DNA of 10,287 nucleotides, from NCBI GenBank assembly GCA_030630935.1, contig DAOVMD010000074.1:1-10287 (forward strand). The letters run 5' to 3'. The position numbers were made by a program, and so were the translations under genes. This document shows positions 1 to 5,561 of this stretch, in pieces. The DNA comes from Candidatus Mcinerneyibacteriota bacterium. Its GTDB lineage: Bacteria > AUK180 > JAQVHJ01. Below the pieces are notes generated by a model, which saw only the letters and a program-made list of their open reading frames with translations, ran no database searches and was not told where the DNA came from. Numbering within the stretch: the first letter of the stretch is position 1; each line of letters starts with the position of its first letter.

Positions 1-68
1 AAGCTTTAAACATTGAAGATTTCCATAAAAAAAGGCCTAAGTTCAAAGGCGCTGGTGTATACATTTAG
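1..68 (+). CDS. Possible C-terminal end of a gene entering from the left edge (partial)
   Basis: The third frame is open from the window edge and ends at a TAG at 66-68. It gives about 21 residues (codons from position 3) ending ...FKGAGVYI. The codons look ordinary for this window, and palindromes start immediately after the stop, as expected at a gene end. The fragment is too short to identify a family, and 21 open codons can occur by chance. I list it as a probable gene tail only. No function can be given. Confidence 0.35.
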   Translation, partial: ALNIEDFHKKRPKFKGAGVYI

Positions 69-109
69 ATATGCCGTATATCGCGCATATATGGTTCTTT
101 AAACCATAT
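69..109. repeat. Two adjoining AT-rich inverted repeats
   Basis: ATATGC (69-74) pairs with GCATAT (85-90). Sharing its last two bases, ATATGGTT (89-96) pairs with AACCATAT (102-109) around the loop CTTTA. The pair sits directly after the stop codon at 66-68. It could be a transcript end structure for the gene entering from the left, but no T-tract follows, so a classical intrinsic terminator is not supported. Confidence 0.5.
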
Positions 110-159
110 TGCACTCATTTTCGTGATAAACCCACGCTAGGAAAACAATTGAAAAATAA

Positions 160-199
160 CTAGCCATTTATGGCTAGTATGAAAATGATAAAAAAGAGA
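160..199. repeat. Intergenic repeat, copy 1, with TTTA-loop palindrome
   Basis: CTAGCCA (160-166) and TGGCTAG (171-177) form a perfect 7-bp stem around TTTA. From 162 to 185 the sequence is identical to 2828-2851. The next 14 bases match with two exceptions, so about 38 bp are shared. The second copy lies about 80 nt upstream of the first TPR gene. The palindrome alone could be an RNA hairpin or a protein site. The A-rich tail carried with it suggests a dispersed element. Confidence 0.7.
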
Positions 200-276
200 A
201 AAAATATTTAAACCATGAAGAACTTGAAGGAAAAGAAGAAACAAAAAAAAAAAACTATTTCTTTTTAGAAGAAATG

Positions 277-302
277 TAATAAGGGTGTAAGCACCCTTAT
301 TA
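277..302 (-). terminator. Probable terminator hairpin below the 373-1320 gene
   Basis: TAATAAGGGTG (277-287) and CACCCTTATTA (292-302) form a perfect 11-bp stem with loop TAAG. It lies about 70 nt past the stop codon of the minus-strand gene. Read on that strand, the stem is followed by CATTTCTTCT and, further on, a run of twelve T. The T-rich stretch next to the stem is imperfect. It could act in both directions, also stopping any transcript coming from the left edge. Confidence 0.45.
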
Positions 303-372
303 ATAAAGGATAAATTTTTTAAAATTCACTTCTTATGTATTGGCGATGAAATGATTAATTTGAATTATGTAT

Positions 373-1320
373 TTATTCTGTTTCTGTTGATTTCTGTTCT
401 TTTCCTGTTTTCAAGAATAATATCATATTCTCAATTTCTTCTTCATTGATCTCAAAGTTTATTTTTTTCTCATCTAATGTTCCGTAGCCTGTAATCGTTA
501 TTTCTGCATCTGACGGGCATTTTATTTTATTAGATTTAACAGTTATGCTTCTAACTTTAAATGTTTCATCGGCATAATATGACGGTTTTAAAATCATCTG
601 ATTAAGAGGGAATATTGGTGTTTTCCCGACAGGTAAAAGGTATGCTTCGAATCCGTAATCCTTAAAAACAAATTTAATACCAGAATAATGTACAGCTCTA
701 GTAATTGAATCCATTGATTCAGTTAACCCTTTGTATTTGGTTTCCAGGGACATTTTAACCTTCTGATCAATTGACCCTTTATGATAATCGCCTAACTTAA
801 TATTTTCATCTTTTAATATTCTTGCTTGAGCTGTTAAGATAATAATGGTATCTTTAAAATGTTCTTCATTATAAGTTTGAATACTTTCAACACTTCCCAT
901 TGAAGAATGATAATAACTCGATAAAGACAATGTTGCACTCATTAAATATGCAGCAATCAGAATAATAATAACACTGAAAATTTTTAATTTTTTAATACTA
1001 ACGTTGCTATATTCCTTAAATGCTTTTCTTTTAAAGACAACATAAAATAGCATATTTAATCCTCTAATAATTGAGTATCCTGCCCAAAATACAGTTATTG
1101 CACTGAAGGATCGAGTAGCAAATAGGACAATCAAAGAAAGTGCGAATATAAGCACCAGCTCCATACTAAACATATTTGAAGTAATTTTTTTTCTTAGAAA
1201 AGCTAATGCTTTATAATAGTCTCCAAGAGCTGAATTTAGAATTAGACTCAATATTAAAATTATCAAACTAATAGTTGTGAAGCTGAAAGCAAAATTAGAA
1301 TTGAGTTGATAATAATCCAT
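373..1320 (-). CDS. Unrecognised membrane protein, four N-terminal helices plus soluble C-terminal domain
   Basis: The product has 315 residues and I do not recognise its family. Hydrophobic segments at about 12-31, 52-69, 72-95 and 113-133 look like four membrane helices. A run of basic residues (about 97-114, FKRKAFKEY and IKKLK) lies before the last helix and should face the cytoplasm. That places the 180-residue C-terminal domain outside the cytoplasm, if the topology is simple. This domain is mixed alpha/beta in appearance, has one cysteine (268) and no motif I can name. The start is well supported: AGGAGG lies 7 nt upstream of the ATG on the minus strand. It follows the zinc-ribbon gene by 97 nt on the same strand and is probably co-transcribed with it, although a weak promoter of its own may exist in the gap. 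A hairpin at 277-302 lies downstream. Confidence 0.85.
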   Translation of the reverse strand: MDYYQLNSNFAFSFTTISLIILILSLILNSALGDYYKALAFLRKKITSNMFSMELVLIFALSLIVLFATRSFSAITVFWAGYSIIRGLNMLFYVVFKRKAFKEYSNVSIKKLKIFSVIIILIAAYLMSATLSLSSYYHSSMGSVESIQTYNEEHFKDTIIILTAQARILKDENIKLGDYHKGSIDQKVKMSLETKYKGLTESMDSITRAVHYSGIKFVFKDYGFEAYLLPVGKTPIFPLNQMILKPSYYADETFKVRSITVKSNKIKCPSDAEITITGYGTLDEKKINFEINEEEIENMILFLKTGKEQKSTETE

Positions 1321-1365
1321 AATTATCCTCCTTAATTTTTATTTTTTTTAAAATAGAAAAATCAA

Positions 1366-1393
1366 AATATATTTAGCAGCATAATTTTCTAAA
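1366..1393 (-). promoter_or_regulatory. Weak candidate promoter for the four-helix membrane protein
   Basis: On the minus strand TTTAGA (1393-1388) and TATATT (1371-1366) are separated by 16 nt, about 46 nt before the ATG at 1320. The match to the sigma70 consensus is 4/6 and 5/6. In such AT-rich DNA this could be chance. Read-through from the stronger promoter at 2470-2498 may be enough. Confidence 0.25.
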
Positions 1394-1417
1394 TGGTGCT
1401 TGCGTTGGTAGCCTTGT

Positions 1418-2449
1418 TCACATAAATTTTTCAAGTATTTTTTTCCTTCTTTTCTTTGCAATATATATTATTATAACTCTAGCAAATATTCCTAATATGA
1501 AAGAGGTAAATATAGCCCAAAATCCTACATTAGTAATCGTGTCTTCATACTTATCTAATATTTCAGGACTCAGGACAATGATAAAGAATATTATAATCGA
1601 TAGTAAAAGGGGTAAACATCCAAACCGAACCTTCCATTTCCTGAAATTATCACTGGGCTTGTCCCCTTTTATTCTCTTTGAATCCTGACCATCAATGATA
1701 CATTTATAAATTTTATCTTTATATTTATAACTGGTTATCCAAAATGGCATGTAAACTTTCTCGGGATCTTTTATGTTTTCAGTATCATAACTGAATTTTA
1801 AATCTTTATAAGTATCACCTGGGATATCACTTACTGTTTTAAGTCTAACTCTTTTATTTAAATCATATTTTAATCTGTTTTCAAATACATTCTCAGTTGA
1901 ACATTTAAATGGTTCAATTGAGAAGCCCAAAGTATATTCTAACTTGAATGGTTTTAATTTGTTTTCTCTGAATTCTGTCTTTTCACAAAAATCTGCAAAG
2001 CGGTGATCCAAAAAATCTGTTGCAATGCCTTTATCACAGAATTTTCCTGAAACCCGGCCACCGCTGGGATCCCATTCAACTTCCCTTCGGTTTTTGTAAC
2101 CGGTGTAAAAATTACCACTTTTTGCAGACCAGTCAATATTATATTTTATGGAAAATGAATAAAAGGGCAGGTAAATCCCCGTAACATTCTGCCAGTCAAA
2201 ACAGGTTAGAATATCATTAGGAGTATAATCACCTTGAATAAACCATTCCAAAAATAATTTATGATATTCTTCCTTCGTAATTGAAAATGGTATTATAGAA
2301 TCAGGTTTTTCAACTTCTTTTTCAATAGGATCTTCAATTTCGAAATGACTACCGCAATAATTACAAACTAAAATAACTGTTTTTGGGGAGTATTGTACAG
2401 TGCCGCCACAATTTTTACATCTAACTTCTCTTAAATTAATTCTTACCAT
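1418..2449 (-). CDS. Zinc-ribbon membrane protein (TFIIB/PriA-like zinc ribbon family, related to Bacillus YdjG)
   Basis: The product has 343 residues. It opens with a zinc ribbon, C11-x2-C14 and C29-x2-C32, in the pattern RCKNCGG...VCNYCGS. Next comes a conserved stretch where SITKEEYHKLFLEWF and GIYLPFYSF match the family layout I remember: helix, then [IV]YLPFW. A second YMPFW (233-237) with YKYKDKIYKCIIDGQ follows, and KGDKPSD (261-267) closes the core. Two membrane helices lie at about 278-295 and 307-330, before a basic tail. Such proteins are often annotated 'PriA' or 'replication restart' because of the zinc ribbon, but no helicase domain is present. From memory, B. subtilis YdjG, encoded next to a PspA-like protein, has a similar plan. 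Binding of a protein or lipid partner at the membrane is an inference. The promoter at 2470-2498 is strong and GGAA serves as a modest ribosome binding site. Confidence 0.8.
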   Translation of the reverse strand: MVRINLREVRCKNCGGTVQYSPKTVILVCNYCGSHFEIEDPIEKEVEKPDSIIPFSITKEEYHKLFLEWFIQGDYTPNDILTCFDWQNVTGIYLPFYSFSIKYNIDWSAKSGNFYTGYKNRREVEWDPSGGRVSGKFCDKGIATDFLDHRFADFCEKTEFRENKLKPFKLEYTLGFSIEPFKCSTENVFENRLKYDLNKRVRLKTVSDIPGDTYKDLKFSYDTENIKDPEKVYMPFWITSYKYKDKIYKCIIDGQDSKRIKGDKPSDNFRKWKVRFGCLPLLLSIIIFFIIVLSPEILDKYEDTITNVGFWAIFTSFILGIFARVIIIYIAKKRRKKILEKFM

Positions 2450-2469
2450 TTTAAATTTCCTATAATATA

Positions 2470-2498
2470 ATTATAACTGAAATAAAATAAAAAGTCAA
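2470..2498 (-). promoter_or_regulatory. Sigma70-type promoter for the zinc-ribbon gene
   Basis: On the minus strand TTGACT (2498-2493) is followed after exactly 17 nt by TATAAT (2475-2470). Five of six bases match at -35 and six of six at -10. Transcription would start about 10-15 nt before the ATG at 2449, leaving a short leader. It probably drives both minus-strand genes. Confidence 0.75.
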
Positions 2499-2542
2499 GA
2501 GCAAAATCGTGACGAAATATATATTATAATGCAGTAGGGGTA

Positions 2543-2562
2543 TTGTTTGCTCTCGCAAACAA
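2543..2562. repeat. Perfect 8-bp hairpin, loop TCTC
   Basis: TTGTTTGC (2543-2550) pairs with GCAAACAA (2555-2562). It lies upstream of both divergent promoters, so it is outside both transcripts unless there is antisense transcription. It could be a protein binding site. Confidence 0.5.
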
Positions 2563-2588
2563 CTGTTTGAGTAATCAGTTTGAGTTTG

Positions 2589-2604
2589 CTCCTGTAAACA
2601 GGAG
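2589..2604. repeat. TAAA-loop palindrome
   Basis: CTCCTG (2589-2594) and CAGGAG (2599-2604) pair around TAAA. Read on the minus strand the loop is TTTA, as in the palindromes at 160-177, 2828-2841, 10123-10142 and 10194-10207, although the stem differs in each. Confidence 0.55.
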
Positions 2605-2667
2605 TGTCTTCTAAATAACGTCTCAAATTCTTAAGCGCGTCACAAACGAAGTGCAGTGATCACGATC

Positions 2668-2687
2668 AATTTCAGGGATATGAAATT
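2668..2687. repeat. Perfect 7-bp inverted repeat
   Basis: AATTTCA (2668-2674) pairs with TGAAATT (2681-2687) around a six-base loop. Just before it is the self-complementary octamer GTGATCAC (2656-2663). Both could be operator-like sites, but nothing ties them to a known regulator. Confidence 0.4.
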
Positions 2688-2726
2688 AAATCGGGAAACC
2701 TGAACTGAATAATTAAAATATTTATT

Positions 2727-2802
2727 TTCTATTCTCCGTTCTCTGTTCTCTATTCTCTGTTCTCTACAGCGAAGCTGTTTGTTCTCTGCTCTCTGTTCTC
2801 GG
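2727..2802. repeat. Heptanucleotide array TTCTCTR, interrupted by a hairpin
   Basis: Five units in strict 7-bp register run from 2732 to 2766 (TTCTCCG, TTCTCTG, TTCTCTA, TTCTCTG, TTCTCTA), after a truncated unit at 2727-2731. Three more follow at 2782-2802 (TTCTCTG, CTCTCTG, TTCTCGG). Between the two blocks lies the hairpin ACAGC-GAA-GCTGT (2766-2778). The array is polypyrimidine on the plus strand, and its copy number could vary by slippage. It lies about 80 nt upstream of the -35 element of the TPR gene. Confidence 0.75.
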
Positions 2803-2805
2803 TGA

Positions 2806-2822
2806 GGTTAACAGAGTTAACC
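2806..2822. repeat. Perfect palindrome GGTTAAC-AGA-GTTAACC
   Basis: The 7-bp arms are separated by AGA. A degenerate copy with 14 of 17 bases the same lies at 9987-10003, after the last gene. So the element occurs on both sides of the plus-strand gene set. Confidence 0.55.
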
Positions 2823-2827
2823 GAATC

Positions 2828-2865
2828 AGCCATTTATGGCTAGTATGAAAACAATAAAAAAGAAA
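2828..2865. repeat. Intergenic repeat, copy 2, with TTTA-loop palindrome
   Basis: It is identical to 162-185 over its first 24 bases and nearly so for the following 14. The stem here is only AGCCA/TGGCT, because the outermost pairs of copy 1 are lost. It ends about 20 nt before the -35 element of the TPR gene promoter. Confidence 0.7.
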
Positions 2866-2883
2866 CTAAGAGTAAAAATAAAT

Positions 2884-2912
2884 TTGACTTTTTTATATTT
2901 AAGTGTTAAAAT
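2884..2912 (+). promoter_or_regulatory. Sigma70-type promoter with extended -10 for the TPR gene set
   Basis: TTGACT (2884-2889) and TAAAAT (2907-2912) are spaced by 17 nt, and TG at 2904-2905 gives an extended -10 (TGnTAAAAT). Transcription would begin near 2919, about 25 nt before the start codon. It should drive at least the first TPR gene and the lipoprotein gene. The -35 and the T run after it match those of the divergent promoter. Confidence 0.7.
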
Positions 2913-2927
2913 ATTATAGACAAATTG

Positions 2928-2976
2928 AATAGGAGGGTATGTTTATGAAACGATTAGTTCTGGTTTTTATTTTGGT
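2928..2976 (+). repeat. 49-bp 5' cassette, copy 1 (RBS plus signal-peptide start)
   Basis: This block matches 4931-4979 at 48 of 49 bases; the only difference is C2951 against A4954. It holds AGGAGGG, two in-frame ATGs (2939 and 2945) and the codons for MKRLVLVFILV. The similarity also extends upstream (ACAAATT) with a one-base indel. After 2976 the two genes are unrelated. Confidence 0.9.
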
Positions 2977-4912
2977 ATATTTTATCTTCATTAATATTGC
3001 ATTTGCAGTTGAAGTAAGTGACCAGGATGTTCTTGATATAAATTATTTAATGAGTTTAAATAAGTGGTCAGAAGCTGAAGAACATATAGATAGATTATTA
3101 AATAATAAAACGTTCAATAAAGATTCTGAAGGTTACTGTTATCTATTACATTCTTTATTTTCAATAAAAGTTGCAACAGGAGACTATACTCAAGCAGAAG
3201 AACTTTTTACTGAACTGTCGAAGGCAGTTATTAAAGTTCATGGTGAAAACTCTGAGCAATTAATCTTGGCCTACGTAAGTTATTTAAAGCTTAAGCTTGT
3301 CATGAAGGATTATTCCGGATTTGAGATAGGGTTAAAAAAGGTTGAATCTTTAATTAAAAAAGATACAAAATATGACCCGGCATTATTAGGTAAGGTTTAT
3401 TCAATTGCGGCAAATTATTATCATGAACGGTATAACTACGATAAATCAGAAATTTACGCGGATAAATCAATCGAATTCTTTTCAGTACGGGATCTAATGA
3501 ATAATAATTATTTAATTGCGCTATATATTAAGAGTGATGTTTATTTAAAAAAGGGAAATTATTCGGAAGCGGAGGAAATATATTCAAAAATGTTTGAGTA
3601 TGTTGAATCCTATAAGGAGACAGAACCAGGACTATGCAGCATTATAATATTAACATATATAGATTTAAAAAGACTTAAGGGCGAAGTTAAGAAAGCATTT
3701 GAAATTTATAATAAACACAAGGAATATTTAGATACATATTATAATTCAAATCAAGATCAGAAGAAAAATTATTATATAATCCTGTCAAATTTATACAATG
3801 ACGCTTTTGAATATGAAAAAGCTGAATTTTATAATAAAGAACTTCTTAAACTTCTTGGTAAGGATGATTATAGATATACTGCTCAGGTATATAAGAATTT
3901 AAATCAATTATATTTTATCCAGGGAAACATGAAACTTGCTGAAAAATGCGGAATTTTATCTTTACATGCTTATAATCAAATGAAATATTCAGATATGCAA
4001 TCAATGGCAATTGTCCTGAATTCCTTGGGGCTAATTAAGCTTTATCAAGGGGATTATAAAAATGCTGAAAGGTATCATAAAGATGCAATAAAATATCTAA
4101 AGAAGGTTACACCTGATAAGGAAAGTTTAGTTGGACAGCCCTATATTTGTAATCTGGCAAGAGTATATTTATTTACAGGAAGATGTTCCGAAGCCGAGAA
4201 ACTCCTTGACGAATATTATGACCCTGAAAAAGATATTAAGAAGGATGTTAATGCTGATATTCTTCTCGAAATCACGACGTACGCAAACTTAAGGTATTAT
4301 CAAGGTAGATACGATGAATCCATTAAGTATTTTGAGTTTGCGATTACAAAAGAAACGGAGCTGGCAGGGAAATATACTCCGGATATCGGGTTCATGTATA
4401 TAGATTATGCTGATGTTTATCTGGAGATGAAAGATTACGAAAAAGCAGAAGGAGCTTTAAAGAAAACTATCAAAATTTTACTCGGTGCAGGTTTACCGGA
4501 TATTGCTTTAAGCACAACCTATTGTAGGTTAGCCCGGATTTATATGGAGAGAGGTAACCTTGCAAAAGCTGAGGAGCTGGCAAAAAAGGCTTTGAAATGG
4601 GATAAACTTAGATTCGGTACAAATTATCCTACTGTGGCTGATGACTATGAAGTTTTGGGCCTGATAAACTTGAAGAAGGGCAACATGAAATTAAGTAAGA
4701 AATACTTAGAGAAATCCTTGAAAATTAGAGAGAAATTCTTTGGTGAATACTTAGTGCCTGAGATAGCAAGAGCATATGCCAATTTGGCCGAGTTCTATGA
4801 GATTAATAAGGATAATGTAAAAGCAAAAGAGTATGAAAACAAAGCAAAATATATTTATAATATTGTTTATAATAAAGATCACCCGAAATTGAAGGAATTA
4901 AAAAGGAATTAA
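2945..4912 (+). CDS. Secreted tetratricopeptide-repeat protein, paralogue 1
   Basis: From the ATG at 2945 the product has 655 residues. An in-frame ATG at 2939 is only 1 nt from AGGAGGG, so 2945, with a 7-nt spacing, is the better start. A Sec signal peptide ends at ...INIAFA (cleavage after about residue 21). The rest is almost all helical TPR repeats. Clear motifs lie at about 354-387 (LNSLGLIKLYQGDYKNAE), 485-515, 524-557 (CRLARIYMERGNLAKAEELA), 566-599 and 608-640, and weaker ones at about 62-95, 150-180 and 192-222. The style resembles the kinesin-light-chain/NPHP3 type TPRs. No catalytic domain is visible, so a scaffold or binding role outside the cytoplasm is inferred. It is a paralogue of the 5562-7544 product, with mature parts of nearly equal length (about 634 residues each). 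Its 5' end is shared with the lipoprotein gene 35 nt downstream. Confidence 0.9.
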   Translation: MKRLVLVFILVYFIFINIAFAVEVSDQDVLDINYLMSLNKWSEAEEHIDRLLNNKTFNKDSEGYCYLLHSLFSIKVATGDYTQAEELFTELSKAVIKVHGENSEQLILAYVSYLKLKLVMKDYSGFEIGLKKVESLIKKDTKYDPALLGKVYSIAANYYHERYNYDKSEIYADKSIEFFSVRDLMNNNYLIALYIKSDVYLKKGNYSEAEEIYSKMFEYVESYKETEPGLCSIIILTYIDLKRLKGEVKKAFEIYNKHKEYLDTYYNSNQDQKKNYYIILSNLYNDAFEYEKAEFYNKELLKLLGKDDYRYTAQVYKNLNQLYFIQGNMKLAEKCGILSLHAYNQMKYSDMQSMAIVLNSLGLIKLYQGDYKNAERYHKDAIKYLKKVTPDKESLVGQPYICNLARVYLFTGRCSEAEKLLDEYYDPEKDIKKDVNADILLEITTYANLRYYQGRYDESIKYFEFAITKETELAGKYTPDIGFMYIDYADVYLEMKDYEKAEGALKKTIKILLGAGLPDIALSTTYCRLARIYMERGNLAKAEELAKKALKWDKLRFGTNYPTVADDYEVLGLINLKKGNMKLSKKYLEKSLKIREKFFGEYLVPEIARAYANLAEFYEINKDNVKAKEYENKAKYIYNIVYNKDHPKLKELKRN

Positions 4913-4930
4913 AAAGAAAAAACAAATTAA

Positions 4931-4979
4931 AATAGGAGGGTATGTTTATGAAAAGATTAGTTCTGGTTTTTATTTTGGT
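4931..4979 (+). repeat. 49-bp 5' cassette, copy 2 (RBS plus signal-peptide start)
   Basis: This is the second copy of the 2928-2976 block, about 2 kb downstream and in the same orientation. It provides the ribosome binding site and the first eleven codons of the lipoprotein gene. No promoter travelled with it. Confidence 0.9.
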
Positions 4980-5445
4980 TTCAATGCTCATTTTCTTTTA
5001 TGGCTGTACCCCGACAAATACTTCGATTAAAGAGACATCATCATCGCCTGATTGGTCGAAGCTTGGGGCGAAGAAGAATTCTTCATCTGTTGACTGGTCG
5101 AAACTTGAGAAGAATATTGCTGTTACACCTACGGTAATTTCAAGTGATGAGACCTATGGTTACACAGAAGAGAATCCTATTAATGTCGGTGGAGTATATG
5201 AGACCGGACCACTAAGGAAAAGACAGTATCTTAACTGTTTATTGGGACCTAATGGAGAAGAGATAACGTACTATAGGGAAGGCTCATGCTGTCATTTTGA
5301 AACACCCAATGGACTTTTGGGAATTGGACTTCTTGACAGATTTAATATCACTTATCCAGGTTTGAAGGAACCTATTATCCTGTTCCTAAACCAGTACGAT
5401 TACGAAAAACCTATGGCTCCGAAAGGTTTCACGATAAAAGAGTGA
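4948..5445 (+). CDS. Small lipoprotein with two DWSKL repeats and a conserved GSCC domain
   Basis: The product has 165 residues from the ATG at 4948. The ATG at 4942 is too close to AGGAGGG. The signal peptide ends in IFFYGC, with C20 as the likely lipidated cysteine; the position -3 residue is F, an unusual but tolerable lipobox. Two short repeats follow, SSSPDWSKL (31-39) and SSSVDWSKL (45-53), which look like a duplicated linker. The C-terminal domain (about 68-165) has the blocks YGYTEENPINVGG, GPLRKRQYLN, LGPNGEE, GSCC (112-115), GLLD, ITYPGLK, YDYEKP and APKGF. I remember this block order from uncharacterised lipoproteins of Bacteroidetes-type genomes, some carrying a sugar-acid aldolase name that the sequence does not justify. 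The paired C114-C115 could bind metal or form disulfides. It lies between two TPR paralogues and is probably co-transcribed with the first. Confidence 0.85.
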   Translation: MKRLVLVFILVSMLIFFYGCTPTNTSIKETSSSPDWSKLGAKKNSSSVDWSKLEKNIAVTPTVISSDETYGYTEENPINVGGVYETGPLRKRQYLNCLLGPNGEEITYYREGSCCHFETPNGLLGIGLLDRFNITYPGLKEPIILFLNQYDYEKPMAPKGFTIKE

Positions 5446-5561
5446 GAAGAAATATAAGAGACAGGGCTTACATTTTGTTTCAGTATTATGTTTACTTCAG
5501 AATAGTGGAAGTTACTATTGTTAGTTGATCATTTAGAAATAATTTAAAAAGTAGGTGAGAC
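5446..5561 (+). other. 116-nt gap before the second TPR gene
   Basis: No gene is present. A 6-bp hairpin, AATAGT/ACTATT (5501-5519), is not followed by a T-tract. A poor promoter-like pair (TTGTTA at 5518-5523 and TAATTT at 5540-5545, 16 nt apart) could start transcription of the next gene. I cannot decide whether the operon is continuous here. The ribosome binding site of the next gene is AGGTGA at 5553-5558. Confidence 0.4.

Larger units (their letters stand above)
69..372. other. Non-coding region with three palindromes
   Basis: This stretch between the possible left gene tail and the convergent minus-strand gene has no credible coding sequence. It holds an AT-rich double palindrome (69-109), a TTTA-loop palindrome (160-177) that begins a repeat shared with 2828-2865, a run of A at 243-254, and an 11-bp hairpin (277-302) that may end transcription. 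A 17-codon lysine-rich open frame from 215 is just a reading of the A-rich tract and lacks a ribosome binding site. Confidence 0.6.
2450..2944. other. Divergent intergenic region between the two transcription units
   Basis: This 495-nt stretch separates the minus-strand zinc-ribbon gene from the plus-strand TPR gene. A promoter lies at each end (2470-2498 minus, 2884-2912 plus). The middle carries at least six perfect hairpins, an eight-unit heptanucleotide array and the second copy of the 162-199 repeat. A 24-codon open frame from 2845 has no ribosome binding site and runs through the plus-strand promoter, so it is not called. No RNA family that I know is recognisable. Confidence 0.7.

Noticed and set aside
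215-268. Short lysine-rich open frame after the first repeat
   Set aside because: It is 17 codons, formed by an A-rich tract, with no ribosome binding site.
1418-2449. PriA helicase or other replication protein
   Set aside because: Only the zinc ribbon recalls PriA. There are no helicase motifs, and two membrane helices end the protein.
2727-2802. CRISPR array
   Set aside because: The units are 7 bp, contiguous and without spacers. There are no cas genes.
2845-2919. 24-codon open frame starting in the second repeat copy
   Set aside because: It has no ribosome binding site and overlaps the -35 and -10 elements of the TPR gene promoter, so it is very unlikely to be translated.
2939-2944. Earlier ATG as start of the first TPR gene (and likewise 4942 for the lipoprotein gene)
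   Set aside because: It is only 1 nt from AGGAGGG. The ATG six bases later has a normal spacing in both genes.
2450-2944. Riboswitch or known structured RNA
   Set aside because: The hairpins are short separate palindromes upstream of the promoters, with no conserved riboswitch core recognisable, and the real leaders are only about 10-25 nt.
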